64,000 nt of DNA from Ktedonobacter racemifer DSM 44963 (GTDB taxonomy: Bacteria > Chloroflexota > Ktedonobacteria > Ktedonobacterales > Ktedonobacteraceae). Below, one piece after another: positions 16,471 through 26,081 of this stretch. The notes below the pieces were generated by a model that did no database searches, was not told where the DNA came from, and saw only the letters and a list, made by a program, of their open reading frames with translations. Where the stretch lies: NCBI RefSeq assembly GCF_000178855.1, contig NZ_ADVG01000004.1, positions 558,001-622,000 on the forward strand, read 5' to 3'. Numbering within the stretch: the stretch's first letter is position 1; each line of letters starts with the position of its first letter. Made by a program: the position numbers and the translations under genes.

Positions 16471-17427
16471 ATGGAAAGCGATATTTTGTTGTCGATAGCG
16501 CGAGAGGAAAAGCGGTCTCTGGCGCCTAAGCAGAGGTGGAGGCGCTGGTTGACGATGGGGCAAGCCTATCTTTACCTGTTACCAGCCTTCATTATTTTGG
16601 GTGTCTTCTCATATTTCCCCTCCGTTTTCGTCTTTGTGATCAGTCTCTTCAAATGGAACTTCCTCAACCACGGTACACAGCCATTTGTAGGCCTGGCAAA
16701 TTACCGTTTCTTATTTAGCGATCCGAACTTCTGGCAGGCACTTCAGACAACTATACTCTATGTAGTCATTTCGGTTCCGCTGCAACTGGTGCTCTCGCTC
16801 TTGCTGGCGATTTTGTTGATGTCGAGTATTCGTGGGCGAGCGTTCTGGCGCCTGGCCATCTTCTCACCATTCATTACACCAATTGTGGCTACAACATCTA
16901 TCTGGGTGTGGATGTTTGATAACTATCACGGCCTATTTAATGGCATCCTACACCTGTTACACCTTAAACCAATCGATTGGCTGGGAGATCCACATTGGAT
17001 CTTACCCAGCATCATTTTCTATACCACCTGGAAGTCTCTGGGCTTCAGTGTTGTGCTTTTTATGTCCGGCCTGACAAATATCTCGCCCATGCTCGCCGAG
17101 GCAGCGCAGGTGGATGGCGCGAATTCCTGGCAAACCTTCCGTCATATTACCTGGCCACTGCTAGCGCCTGTGACGGTTGTGGTACTGCTATTGAGCACCA
17201 TTGAGGCATTTAAGATGTTTCAGCCAGCCTTCCTGTTTCTGGGGCCGGATGGAGGTGCGCAGAATGCGGGCCAAACGCTGGGCCTCTACCTCTTCTCCCA
17301 GGCCTTTGGCACTTCGGCCCATACGGGAATCGGGTCAGCCATCTCAGTAATTATCTTTCTGCTCGTCTTTACCGTTTCAGTGGCGCAGTTTGGCTTATCG
17401 CGCCGTTATACTCCCTCTGTAGATTAG
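16471..17427 (+). CDS. Sugar ABC transporter permease, MalF/UgpA type
   Basis: 318 residues from ATG 16471 (GGAGAG five bases upstream; an in-frame ATG at 16432 has no site). Six membrane helices, opening with YLYLLPAFIILGVFSYFPSV. The cytoplasmic EAA loop that docks on the ATPase reads EAAQVDGANSWQTFRHITWP. It forms a heterodimeric channel with the permease encoded 13 bp downstream and takes substrate from the binding protein at 19885. No ATPase gene is nearby, as is common when a shared MsmK-type ATPase serves several importers. Substrate probably an oligosaccharide or glycerol phosphate; not decidable here. Confidence 0.88.
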   Translation: MESDILLSIAREEKRSLAPKQRWRRWLTMGQAYLYLLPAFIILGVFSYFPSVFVFVISLFKWNFLNHGTQPFVGLANYRFLFSDPNFWQALQTTILYVVISVPLQLVLSLLLAILLMSSIRGRAFWRLAIFSPFITPIVATTSIWVWMFDNYHGLFNGILHLLHLKPIDWLGDPHWILPSIIFYTTWKSLGFSVVLFMSGLTNISPMLAEAAQVDGANSWQTFRHITWPLLAPVTVVVLLLSTIEAFKMFQPAFLFLGPDGGAQNAGQTLGLYLFSQAFGTSAHTGIGSAISVIIFLLVFTVSVAQFGLSRRYTPSVD

Positions 17428-17440
17428 AAGGTTCGATGCT

Positions 17441-18310
17441 ATGTCCGCCACACGTTTATCAGGGTCTCGTCAGAAGCGCGCGTCCGGCTGGTGGAGCGCT
17501 CAATTACGGCGCGGTACACGCTATCTGGTGATTATTATCGCCACGCTCATCGCGGTATTTCCCATTTACTATATGCTGGTCACCTCGCTGCTGACCACGC
17601 ATGATGCCTATGATGTGGTGCCACATATCCTGCCCGATTGGGAGTGGTCAAACTATGTACGCGCCTGGAATATGGCTCCCTGGTTGCAGTATTTTGGCAA
17701 TAGCCTGTTCGTCGCGCTCTGCACGATTGTCCTGGCGACATTGACGTCGCTCCTGGCGGCCTATGCCTTTGGGACGATGAAGTTTCCCGGTCGCCATGTG
17801 CTCTTTATGCTACTTCTAGGGATCATCATGGTTCCCTCAGAGGCCACGCTGATCCCCAGTTACCTGCTCATCTCAACCTTCCACTGGATCAATAGCTACC
17901 AGGCGCAGATTATTCCCTTTGGGGTCAGCATCTCTGGCATTTTCTTGTTACGCCAATTCTTCCTCGCGCTCCCCCCCTCGTTGTGGGAGGCGGCTCAACT
18001 CGATGGCTGTTCGCGCTTGGGTTATCTCTGGCGGGTGGCGGCGCCCCTGGCTCGCCCCGCGCTGGCGGTAATCGCGCTACAGATATTTATCGGCAGCTGG
18101 AACGCGTTTCTCTGGCCCTACCTGGTAACCAGTACCGACGCATTTCGCCCGGTTGAGGTTGGCCTGCGCGCCTTTGTCGCTGACGAAGGCAACGATCCAA
18201 CTGGCCTGGCCGCTGCCGTTGCCTTTACCACTCTACCAGTGCTGGTGGTCTTCTTGATCGCGCAAAAGCAGTTCATAGAAGGCATCTCCGCTGGCAGCAC
18301 AAAAGGCTAA
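17441..18310 (+). CDS. Sugar ABC transporter permease, MalG/UgpE type
   Basis: 289 residues, 13 bp after the first permease. It has the standard six helices, with a cytoplasmic basic N-terminus then YLVIIIATLIAVFPIYYMLV. The EAA loop is EAAQLDGCSRLGYLWRVAAP. It completes the membrane channel. The operon is interrupted immediately after its stop by an IS200/IS605-type insertion, so the binding-protein gene now starts about 1.57 kb further on and may need its own promoter. Confidence 0.88.
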   Translation: MSATRLSGSRQKRASGWWSAQLRRGTRYLVIIIATLIAVFPIYYMLVTSLLTTHDAYDVVPHILPDWEWSNYVRAWNMAPWLQYFGNSLFVALCTIVLATLTSLLAAYAFGTMKFPGRHVLFMLLLGIIMVPSEATLIPSYLLISTFHWINSYQAQIIPFGVSISGIFLLRQFFLALPPSLWEAAQLDGCSRLGYLWRVAAPLARPALAVIALQIFIGSWNAFLWPYLVTSTDAFRPVEVGLRAFVADEGNDPTGLAAAVAFTTLPVLVVFLIAQKQFIEGISAGSTKG

Positions 18311-18373
18311 GTGGTTTGTTTACGAAACAAGGGGAAAAATTTTGTGGGGGACTCACCACTAAGTTTCACCCAA

Positions 18374-19845
18374 AACGCCGCAGGATGCCCCTGCCCTTTC
18401 AGGCATGGGGAGGAATGCGGCGTTCCTTTGTCGGTGGCTTGGGTGGAATACGCCGTAGACATGCTTTCATCTGCTCATGTATTGTTGACAGTCAGATGAA
18501 AACTATGGTATAATTTAGCGTATGCAAACGGTAGTAACAGCGAAACTCAAATTGAATACAACGCCCGAGCAATTCAAGGCATTACGTACAACGCAACTGG
18601 CGTATCGGGATTCTCTCAACTATGTGAGCCAGTACGCCTTTGCGCATGGCAAGATGAGCAATGCTGTTCGTTTGCAAGATGCCACCTACGAAGAGATCCG
18701 CCTCCGTTTTCATCTGCCTTCGCAAATGGCCTGTTCTGTTCCTCGCCAAGTTGGTGCCTCGTATAAAACCCTCTGGACAAAGGTCAAGAACAATGCTGTT
18801 CATCGTAAGGAAGGGAAGACCAAGAAACGCTACAAAGGGCTTGATAAGGCTCCCTAGTTCATCTCCCCCACGTTGACCTATCAGTACAAGAAAGACTACA
18901 CCTTCAAGAAAGAGCAGCAGGTGAGCATCCTGACCCTTGAGGGACGTGTTATCGTGCCCTATACTGGCTACAATAAGCATGTGGCATTGATCCAGCGTGG
19001 AGCGGAGATTGGTGCATCGAAACTCTGGTATGACAAGCCCAAGAAACAATTTTACCTCCTTGTCTCTCTTGCAATTGAGACGGCTGATCCTACACCTGAA
19101 ACGCACAAGCAGGTCGCCGGAGTGGATGTGGGGATGCGATACCTTGCCGTCACGGCGACGATGCAAGGGGATTGCACCTTCCATTCAGGCAAACAGATTG
19201 TCCCCAAGGCAAACCACTACGCACGACTGAGAAAACGTCTGCAAAAGAAAGGCACTCGTTCAGCGACAAGAAGGCTCGTTGCCATCAGTGGACGAGAGAG
19301 ACGGTTGAAGCAGAATACCAATCATGTCGTGAGTAAGCGGATTGTCCTACAGCACCCTCAAAGCTTGATTGGACTGGAGCATCTGACAGACATTCGAGAG
19401 CGTACCAAACGACGCAAAGGCAAAAATGCAAAACAGCGAAAAGCCAATCGTACCTTCTCCAAATGGTCCTTCGCTGAGTTGCATAGCATGATTGCCTATA
19501 AAGCGCTCTTACATCGAAGTATGGCAATCAAGGTCGATGCCAACTCTACCTCGCAGGCCTGCCCCAAATGTGGGCACACCTGCAAAGAGAATAGACCCAA
19601 CAAAGGATTGCTCTTCGTCTGTCAGAATTGTCAGTACACGCTCCATGCCGATCTGGTTGGTGCAAGAAACATTGCGATGCGAACGCTTCTTATCCGGCAA
19701 GACTGGAGAGGAACGGGCCTCTTGTCAGTACGCGCCTTCTGTGTCGGACGATGAAGCCAAAGCCGCACGCCTGAAAAGGTATGCTGAATTGCGGTGGAGT
19801 TCAGACACAACTCCAAGCCCTCGGCTTTCGCCGTAGGGTACTGAC
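18374..19845 (+). mobile_element. IS200/IS605-type element (tnpB only) inside the sugar ABC operon
   Basis: Left subterminal hairpin: AACGCCGCA (18374-18382) pairs with TGCGGCGTT (18416-18424), with an inner CCCC-TGCC/GGC-GGGG stem. Right hairpin: CCCTCGGC (18818-19825 region, 19818-19825) with GCCGTAGGG to 19838, followed by TACTGAC. Ends beyond the hairpins are approximate. It separates the second permease gene from the solute-binding protein gene. Confidence 0.65.
18522..19754 (+). pseudogene. tnpB: TnpB RNA-guided nuclease with one in-frame TAG
   Basis: One frame runs from ATG 18522 to 19754 (410 sense codons) except for a single TAG at 18855-18857, between LDKAP and FISPTLTYQYKK. Everything else is intact: RuvC acidic residues in GVDVGMRYLAVT (about 203), GLEHLTDIRE (about 286) and LHADLVGARNIA (about 376), plus the zinc finger CPKCGHTC...CQNC. 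The stop may derive from AAG or CAG by one change. Unless suppressed, no active nuclease is made. The guide-RNA region would overlap the 3' end and right hairpin. Confidence 0.8.
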
Positions 19846-19884
19846 TTCTTTATTGATCGAAGTATTGAAAGGACTGATATTTCC

Positions 19885-21216
19885 ATGCGTCGTACTGGGT
19901 TTAGTATGACCCTGGTGCTCCTCGTTATAGTGCTCCTCTTGAGCGCATGTGGAGGCGACTCCTCAAGCGGCAATAGCGGCAATAACAGCGGCAGCACCGG
20001 TGTTCTGGATGCCAATAAAAAATATACTGTAGACTTCTGGGAGGCCTTCTCGACTGGTGCGAATAAGACCGCCATCGAGACTCTCGCCAAGCAGTATATG
20101 AGCCAGCATAAGAATGTCACCATCAAATTGCAGGCCTATGACTCCTACGATACGTTGAAGACAAAGCTGACCGCCGCCATCGCCGCCAATAACGCGCCCA
20201 CGATGGCACAGGTCTATGAGAGTTGGGCTTCGAAGTATCAGCAGTCGAACGCGCTTGAGTCCTTGCAGCCCTACATCTCAGGGCAGAACGGCCTGAGCCA
20301 GAGCGATATCAGCGATTTCTACCCCACCATCTGGAAGGATGGACAGATCGACGGCACGCAATATATGCTGCCCTTCAACAAAAGCGTTGAGGTACTCTAC
20401 TACAACGAGGATGTGTTGAAGCAAGAGGGGATTGCCGTTCCCACGACGACCGATGAGTTGAAGGCTGCCATCACCAAAGTGACAAAGGCCGATGGCTCAC
20501 GCTGGGGCCTCTCCTTCACGCCCTCGGTCGACGAGTGGGCGACATTCTACAAAGCCTTTGGCGGCACCGACTTCGTTTCGAGCGATGGCACCAAGGCCAC
20601 CTTTGGTGATGGAGCCAATTCCCAGCCCGCTTTAAAGGCCTTGAGCGATCTCACGCCCCTGGTCAAGTCTGGCAACATCCATGTGACCAAGCTCTATAGC
20701 TGGCAGAACGACTTTGCCGCGGGTAAATCCGCCTTCGCTATCAGCACTGTCGCCAGCTATCCCTTCATCAAGAGTTCCATTGGCGGCAAATTTAAGTTCT
20801 CAGAGGCCGTTTTGCCCGGTGGTTCCGCTGGCAAGTTTACCTCACTCTACGGCACCAATATGGCGATGTTCTCCAGCGCCAGCACAGATGCCAAGACAGC
20901 CGCGTGGGACTTTATGAAGTACCTGACCAGCGCCGATGCGAACGCTCAGTTCGTCAAGGCGACCGGGTATATGCCTATTCGCAAATCTGCCTATGAGGGC
21001 TCGACTTTGAAGAGCTACTTCGAGCAGAATCCCGCGCGCCAGGCTGGCCCGGAATCGCTTCAATATGGCTTTGTGCCCAGCATTCTGCCCGCCTGGGACG
21101 ATTGCCGCACAGTTATCACAAGCGACTTTACCAGCGCGCTCACCAGCCAGCTTTCCGCGAACGATGCCTTGCAGAAGATGACGCAGGGCTGTAGTACAAA
21201 GCTAGCTGAAGGCTAA
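19885..21216 (+). CDS. Sugar ABC transporter solute-binding lipoprotein
   Basis: 443 residues from ATG 19885; AAAGGA lies about ten bases upstream. A lipoprotein signal (LVLLVIVLLLSAC, Cys at about 22) is followed by a Gly/Ser/Asn linker and a type-II binding-protein fold: YTVDFWEAFSTGANKTAIE, APTMAQVYESWASKYQ, YMLPFNKSVEVLYYNEDVLK, TNMAMFSS and YMPIRKSAY are typical of UgpB/MalE-type proteins. It should deliver a sugar or glycerol phosphodiester to the two permeases upstream. Only the mobile element separates it from them. A 31-bp hairpin terminates the unit. Confidence 0.87.
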   Translation: MRRTGFSMTLVLLVIVLLLSACGGDSSSGNSGNNSGSTGVLDANKKYTVDFWEAFSTGANKTAIETLAKQYMSQHKNVTIKLQAYDSYDTLKTKLTAAIAANNAPTMAQVYESWASKYQQSNALESLQPYISGQNGLSQSDISDFYPTIWKDGQIDGTQYMLPFNKSVEVLYYNEDVLKQEGIAVPTTTDELKAAITKVTKADGSRWGLSFTPSVDEWATFYKAFGGTDFVSSDGTKATFGDGANSQPALKALSDLTPLVKSGNIHVTKLYSWQNDFAAGKSAFAISTVASYPFIKSSIGGKFKFSEAVLPGGSAGKFTSLYGTNMAMFSSASTDAKTAAWDFMKYLTSADANAQFVKATGYMPIRKSAYEGSTLKSYFEQNPARQAGPESLQYGFVPSILPAWDDCRTVITSDFTSALTSQLSANDALQKMTQGCSTKLAEG

Positions 21217-21225
21217 GATATCTCA

Positions 21226-21290
21226 TGTAGTAGATGATGTGATGCCCCGTGTAGCCTGCGGCTACACGGGGCATCACATCATCTACTACA
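21226..21290. terminator. Perfect 31-bp inverted repeat, 3-nt loop, behind the binding-protein gene
   Basis: Arms 21226-21256 and 21260-21290 are exact complements around TGC; they begin 10 bp after the stop codon. No T-tract. An IS5-type element has inserted 13 bp beyond it. Confidence 0.8.
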
Positions 21291-21303
21291 AACTTTCCAC
21301 TTA

Positions 21304-22286
21304 GAAGGTGTGCAGAATGACACCAGTTAGGGAGCGGCGCGAGCCAGCCTGGCCACCATCAGTTTACTCATCGCGAGAGAGATCAATGCCTCGCTACTCG
21401 AATAGGTGCCCTCATAATCGCGGGAGAGCCGACGGTTCTGGGTGATCCAGGCATTGGTGCGTTCCACTACCCATCGGTGGGGAAGGAGGTGGAAACCTGG
21501 GGGAATGATCGCATTCCAGTCGACTTCCTCCCCTTCTTTCACCCAGACGGCGCGAATGCCGGTCCAGGGATGATTCACCACCTCCACACGTACCCCCAGG
21601 TGCTCTTTGACCCACTGCTCTCGCGTGGTGGCCTGCATACCCGCTATCGACCCAGATCAGCTGGAGACGAGGCAGCGCTCCTTTCAGAGGCAGAAGCAGA
21701 ACCTTGCCTCCTTCCCGCTCATCGATGTGAGCGTTCAGCACTTTCACCGCGATCACCAGCCCCTGGGTGTCAACCAGCACAAACCGTTTTCTGCCGTGGA
21801 TTTTTTTTCCCGCCATCAAACCCGCGCTCATCACCGCGCACCGAACTCGTTTTGATCGATTGACTATCGAGAATGGCGGCACTCGGTTCAGGATCGCGCC
21901 CAAGGCTTACGCGCAGATCACGTCGCAGGGCTGCATTCACGTGTTCCCAGACGCCTGCCTGTTTCCACAGGCGGAAAGAGAGATACACCGTGCTCCAATG
22001 CGGCAAATCATGGGGCATCATGCGCCAGGCACACGCACTCCGCAGCACATACAAGATGCCATTGAGGATTTCCCGCCGCGCAATTTCCTGCGGACGTCCG
22101 CCTGGCTTCTCTCCTGGAATCAACGGCTCCAGAATCTCCCATTCTTCGTCTGTTACATCTGATGGATACGGCATCCGCAGAGAGTGAGTACTTTCCCATC
22201 ATCCCGCTCCTTTCGATAGCTTTGCTCGGCTTTTTTCTCTCCTTTCTCTTTTCTATCGGCTAGTTTTCGGCTTTCTGCACACCTTC
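21304..22286 (-). mobile_element. IS5-family (IS1031-type) insertion with TTA target duplication
   Basis: Terminal inverted repeats GAAGGTGTGCAGAA (from 21304, and complementary ending at 22286) bound a 983-bp element. TTA occurs directly outside both ends (21301-21303 and 22287-22289), matching the 3-bp TNA duplications known for the IS1031 group. A single transposase gene, broken, fills it on the minus strand. Confidence 0.85.
21327..22174 (-). pseudogene. IS5-family transposase split over three frames
   Basis: The N-terminal part starts at ATG 22174 (MPYPSDVTDEEWEILEPLIP, HDLPHWSTVY, ILDSQSIKTS with the first catalytic Asp). At a run of eight A (minus strand, about 21799-21806) the frame must change to continue as KKIHGRKRFVLVDTQGLV...WVDSGYAG (second Asp); A-run slippage is a known expression mechanism in this family. 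A second change near 21640 leads to MQATTREQW...HRWVVERTNAWI (catalytic Glu) and stop at 21327. The first shift may be programmed; the second looks like damage, so I call it a pseudogene. Confidence 0.75.
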
Positions 22287-22289
22287 TTA

Positions 22290-22593
22290 GGGACTTTCGA
22301 AAATTAGATTGTCCCAGAGATGATGTGGTGTACCTTTTTGAAAGATGCGTCAAGAGGAGTTACTTTGCCGAGAGAGCTTCGGAGAGAACTGCTCACCTGG
22401 CTTGCTGTACCCGTACCTGAGACAGGCGTGTGGGCGATCATCTGTCTATCTGGGTGATATGCATCTTGTTCTCTTTTGAGAACCTGACCCCGAAGAGAAT
22501 GGCTGGCCGAGCTTCTGCATCATTGGCTCTTGTCTCTCCATGGAAAATTTGCAAAGATAGACCCAAATCTGTCTTGCTGGAGTGTGATCGATC
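22290..22593. other. Intergenic sequence ahead of the cyclodeaminase-like gene
   Basis: No gene is seen. TAGATTGTCCCAGAGATGATGTGG (about 22304-22327, shown here only as a locus; key bases TAGATT..TCCC..AGATGA..TGG) resembles TAGATTTTCCCC-AGATGACATGG at about 23686-23708, so similar sequences flank the gene in direct orientation; possibly old IS ends. Confidence 0.3.
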
Positions 22594-23559
22594 ATGACCA
22601 CTGTTTTGCTGACCCGTTCAGAGGTCGAGCCTTTGTTGCACCTGCCTGCCTTGTTATCTGAGATGCGCCAAGCCTTCCAGGCGTATTCGTTGGAGCGTTC
22701 CATTCCTGCTCAGCGTGTGCGTTCACCTCTGCCCGGACAGGATGCGAATGGTGCCATGCTCTTGTTTCCTGGTCTGCTTTCCGGCATCCCTGCCTATACA
22801 GTGAAAGTTCATGCCAAGTTTCCCTTGCAGCAACCGGCTATTAAAGGGGTTCTCTTGCTGCATGATCTGCAGACGGGGAACCTGCTCGCTCTCATGGATT
22901 CTACTGCCATCACAGCCGTACGCACCGGGCTGGCAGGCGCGCTCGCAGCGGATCTCCTCGCGCGCCCGGATGCTGGACGGGTAGCTCTCATTGGGGCCGG
23001 GGTACAAGGGGCATGGCAACTGCGCTGCCTGACTCTCGTGCGTTCGCTGACGCAGGTCCTGGTGTATGATACTGCGCCTGGGAAAGCCGATGCCTTTGTC
23101 CGGTTGATGCGTGAGGAATTGCCGTTCCCAGTGCATGCGGTTTCCTCTCTTGCCGAGGCGACTGAATGCGCGGAGATCATTGTGTCTGCCACCTGGTCCC
23201 GCGAGCCGTTTCTCTTTCCCAACATGGTACAGCCCGGCACTCATATCACCACGCTGGGACCGGATGAACCGGGCAAATGCGAGGTGGCTGCTGATCTGAT
23301 TCAACACGGCCTCTTTGTCTGTGACGACCGGGATCTAGCGATACGTATGGGGGCGCTAGGGAGTGTTGGCCTGGATGGACGAGCAGTGCATGCCGAACTG
23401 GGCGAAGTGATTGCTGGGGTGAAATCAGGACGCACGAGTGCGGAGCAAATTACCATCTACGGAGGTGTGGGTCTAGCCTTTCAGGATCTCGCGACGTGTT
23501 GGTATGTCTATCAGCAAGCAGCGCACCCTGAAAGCAGGAGCCTTGATTTTCTCTCTTGA
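22594..23559 (+). CDS. Ornithine cyclodeaminase / mu-crystallin family protein
   Basis: 321 residues from ATG 22594. N-terminal dimer domain with the substrate-site segments RVRSPLPG and YTVKVHAKFP (family Lys), KGVLLLHDLQTGNLLALMDS, then ITAVRTGLAGALAADLLARP, the hallmark of the family. The Rossmann loop is VALIGAGVQGAWQLRC. GPDEPGKCEVAADLI carries the conserved acidic residue region. Members use NAD(P) for ornithine cyclisation to proline, alanine dehydrogenase or ketimine reduction; here the reaction cannot be told. It is isolated between two insertion sequences, so it may be a passenger. Confidence 0.85.
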   Translation: MTTVLLTRSEVEPLLHLPALLSEMRQAFQAYSLERSIPAQRVRSPLPGQDANGAMLLFPGLLSGIPAYTVKVHAKFPLQQPAIKGVLLLHDLQTGNLLALMDSTAITAVRTGLAGALAADLLARPDAGRVALIGAGVQGAWQLRCLTLVRSLTQVLVYDTAPGKADAFVRLMREELPFPVHAVSSLAEATECAEIIVSATWSREPFLFPNMVQPGTHITTLGPDEPGKCEVAADLIQHGLFVCDDRDLAIRMGALGSVGLDGRAVHAELGEVIAGVKSGRTSAEQITIYGGVGLAFQDLATCWYVYQQAAHPESRSLDFLS

Positions 23560-23767
23560 TCTTGGGCTGAACCACAGGGTGAAAAGTTCGAACTTGAGTC
23601 AATTTACCGTGTGATCATCGAATCCACACAAGGCGTTTTCTGGGAACCTGGGCAGAGTAACGTTTTTATACACTGTTGCTAGAGTAGATTTTCCCCAGAT
23701 GACATGGTAGGCTTCTATGACTCTAGAGATGATATATTGTCGTAAAAAAGCTCTGGGAGGCAGAAGA

Positions 23768-24982
23768 ATGGAACTGGTCGAAGAGGTGAAAGAGTTACTT
23801 GTGGAGACGGGGAAATCGCTGAAAGGGAGCGCGCGCCGTTTGTTTCTGGCCCGGACAGTACGCGCCTTGGGTGAAGGAGGTCAACGCTTGGCAGAGCGGG
23901 AACTAGGATGGAATCGTGGGACGATTCGCAAAGGGCTGCATGAACTGGAGCATGGGATCGTCTGTATCGATGCGTATACCTCGCGAGGACGCAAGCGCAG
24001 CGAGCAGCACTTGCCCAGCTTGCTTAGCGATATCACTGCCATCGTAGATGGGCAGAGCCAAGCGGACCCACAGTGCGCGTACAACCCGCTTGTATACGCG
24101 GCTCACTGCAACAGAAGTTCGCCGCCAACTCATTGCTCAAAAGGGCTACAGCGATGCGGAATTACCGACAGCCGAGACCATCTCGACGAAACTCAATGAG
24201 CTGGGATATTACCCGAAAAAGGTGGCCAAAAGCCAACCTCAAAAAAACTCCCGGAAACCGACGCGATCTTTGCCCAAGTAAAGCTTCTGAATGAAGAAGC
24301 TGATGCCGCTCCGGATACGTTACGCATCTCGATGGATGCCAAGGCAACGGTGAAAGTTGGCCCCTTTGCACGTGGAGGGAAAAGTCGCGTGGTCACCAAG
24401 GCTGCTGATCACGACTTTCAACCGGTAGCAACGGTCACGCCTGTGGGGATTTTCCTGCCGGCCTCCGATGAGTTGTTTCTCTATGGAGTCACCTCCAAAG
24501 TGACCAGCGATTGCCTAGTGGATCGTCTCATCGATTGGTGGGAAAGCGTTCGTGAGCGCTTTGCCCATATCAAGACGCTGCTCATCAATGTGGACAATGG
24601 TCCAGAGAATCACAGTCGGCGGACCCAGTTTATGCAGCGATTGCTGGAGTTTGTGGAGCGCTACCAAATCACGGTCCGCTTGGCGTATTATCCGCCGTAT
24701 CATAGCAAATACAACCCGGTCGAACGGTGCTGGGGGATTTTAGAGCAGCATTGGAATGGTTCCTTGCTCGACTCAGTCGATGCAACCATCCAGTATGCCA
24801 GCACGATGACTTGGAAAGGAAAACATCCCGTCGTCGCATTAGTGACGAGCATCTATCAAACCGGCGTCAAACTGACCAGGGAAGCCATGGACGCCGTAGA
24901 AACCAAACTTCAGCGGTTGCCCTCCTTGGAAAAATGGTTCGTGGATATCATGTACCGCGCTCCTGATTTCCGGGATGGTTAA
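23768..24982 (+). pseudogene. ISAzo13-family transposase with two frameshifts
   Basis: ATG 23768 follows GGGAGG. The frame reads KELLVETGKSLKGSARRLFL, ERELGWNRGTIRKGLHELEHG and DITAIVDGQSQADPQ, then shifts near 24076 to RTTRLYTRLTATEVRRQLIA, and again at a run of seven A (about 24240-24247) to LPETDAIFAQVKLLNEEAD, RISMDAKATVKVGPFARGGK (catalytic Asp), INVDNGPENHSRRTQFM (second Asp) and YHSKYNPVERCWGILEQHW (Glu), stop at 24982. This is the DDE domain of the ISAzo13/Rhodopirellula-type family (PF07592). The A-run shift could be slippage, the first could not. AAGTTGACAACACCCTCC at 25061-25078 may be its right end; no matching left end is found. Confidence 0.8.
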
Positions 24983-25084
24983 TTATTCTTGAATCCCTAA
25001 ACCTCTGCTTCTTTTCTGCTCTGCTCCTTTCTCCCCCAAAAACTCTTCTATTTCTCCGTCAAGTTGACAACACCCTCCAATAGC

Positions 25085-25480
25085 TTATTGAGCTGAGAAG
25101 GTGCTCACTGCACGATTGCGCAATGTAGCCACCACCTGTGAGAGCTTTGTTTTCGCTTGATTGAGAATCTCAATTTTTTGCTCCATCTCAACCAACTTCT
25201 GCTCGTAAAATGAAAGCGCAGCAGGCAGACAGCCCCCAATCAGTTCCACAAAATTTTCGCCTGTACCTGGCAGCCTGTGGAGACCGCTCTGATAGATCTG
25301 GTCGGTTGTCAATCCCATATTCAGAAACTGCTGAATTAAGTGCACACGGTCAACATCTTCCTCTCCATACGAGCGATAACCGTTTTCCAATCTCTGTGCG
25401 GAAAGCAACCCTTTTGCCTCATAGTAACGCAATGAGCGAAGGCTTACCCCTGTTCTACTGGCAAGTTCACTGATCTGCAT
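25085..25480 (-). CDS. MerR-family transcriptional regulator
   Basis: 131 residues. The start is ATG 25480, with AAGGAG eight bases upstream; the frame extends further up but without support. Winged HTH: MQISELASRTGVSLRSLRYY, EAKGLLSAQRLENGYRSY, then EDVDRVHLIQQFLNMGLTTD, ending in the coiled-coil helix EQKLVEMEQKIEILNQAKTKL. There is no Cys cluster, so a metal sensor is unlikely; a stress or ligand sensor of the YfmP/TipAL-like type is possible. A perfect 15-bp palindrome lies 35-70 bp upstream and is the obvious autoregulatory site. Convergent side: insertion debris. Confidence 0.85.
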   Translation of the reverse strand: MQISELASRTGVSLRSLRYYEAKGLLSAQRLENGYRSYGEEDVDRVHLIQQFLNMGLTTDQIYQSGLHRLPGTGENFVELIGGCLPAALSFYEQKLVEMEQKIEILNQAKTKLSQVVATLRNRAVSTFSAQ

Positions 25481-25515
25481 ACTGTCTCTCCTTTCTGGAT
25501 CATGCTCTGATAGGA

Positions 25516-25548
25516 GTCTTGACCTTGACACCATGTCAAGGTCAAGAC
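25516..25548. promoter_or_regulatory. MerR operator, perfect 15-bp arms
   Basis: GTCTTGACCTTGACA (25516-25530) and its exact complement (25534-25548) flank CCA. TTGACC/CTTGACA-type arms are typical of MerR-family sites set inside a promoter with a long spacer. It lies directly upstream of the merR-like start. Confidence 0.75.
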
Positions 25549-25570
25549 CTTCCTGGGAAATCTGCTCAAG

Positions 25571-25595
25571 GGTTATCTCAGTTCTGACAGAACCC
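25571..25595 (-). repeat. Solitary IS6-type terminal inverted repeat
   Basis: Read on the minus strand, GGTTCTGTCAGAACTGAGA matches the ends of the IS6 copies at 29.3-31 kb. No transposase or partner end is within reach, so this is a solo end left after deletion, between the MerR operator and the DUF1801 gene. Confidence 0.65.
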
Positions 25596-25688
25596 TCAAC
25601 AGGAATAATCCTCTTGAAGCCACTTCCAAAGCGAATCAAAGGACTATGGGGCTTAGACTCTCGGCTCTTGCACAACCTCAAACGCAAA

Positions 25689-26081
25689 TCACTTTGACAT
25701 GTTCAGCCGCACAGCATCGAGAATGAGCGCCTTTAATGCCGCTTCATTGAAAGTGTCACCTTCGTGGAAGTCGATTGCACGAACAGTGTTGCTCTCCAGG
25801 CGTGTGTTGAAGAGCTTTTTGGGATCCTGCACCTGAACACCTTTGGGGAAAGTCAACCTAACGGCATTCTTGAGCGTATCTGCGTAGCAGATAATTCCAT
25901 CGTGAGACCAAACGGGAACTCCCTCTGGTTTAGAGGGCTTCTTCCACTTCACTTCTTCAATCACAGCAGGGTCGGCCTTCTGAATGAAGGTGCGTAGCCG
26001 TGATAATGTTTCGCCCCGCCAGTCACGATTCATTTTGAGTATGGCATTTATCTGCTGTGAGGCAGACTGGTTATCTATCAT
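25689..26081 (-). CDS. DUF1801 (YdhG-like) protein
   Basis: 130 residues from ATG 26081, AAAGGA eight bases upstream. The sequence shows the DUF1801 layout: a helical start (SRLRTFIQKADPAVIEEVKW), KKPSKPEGVPVWSHDGIICY, KNAVRLTFPKG and ESNTVRAIDFHEGD, with a terminal helix EAALKALILDAVRL. These are small alpha-beta proteins of unknown biochemical role, often next to regulators. It lies upstream of the MerR-like gene on the same strand but is separated by about 200 bp with an IS end and an operator, so cotranscription is doubtful. Confidence 0.8.
   Translation of the reverse strand: MIDNQSASQQINAILKMNRDWRGETLSRLRTFIQKADPAVIEEVKWKKPSKPEGVPVWSHDGIICYADTLKNAVRLTFPKGVQVQDPKKLFNTRLESNTVRAIDFHEGDTFNEAALKALILDAVRLNMSK

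Noticed and set aside
23640..25078. Defined ends for the ISAzo13-type element
   Set aside because: A candidate right end (25061-25078) has no matching inverted copy on the left, so the element boundaries were not called.
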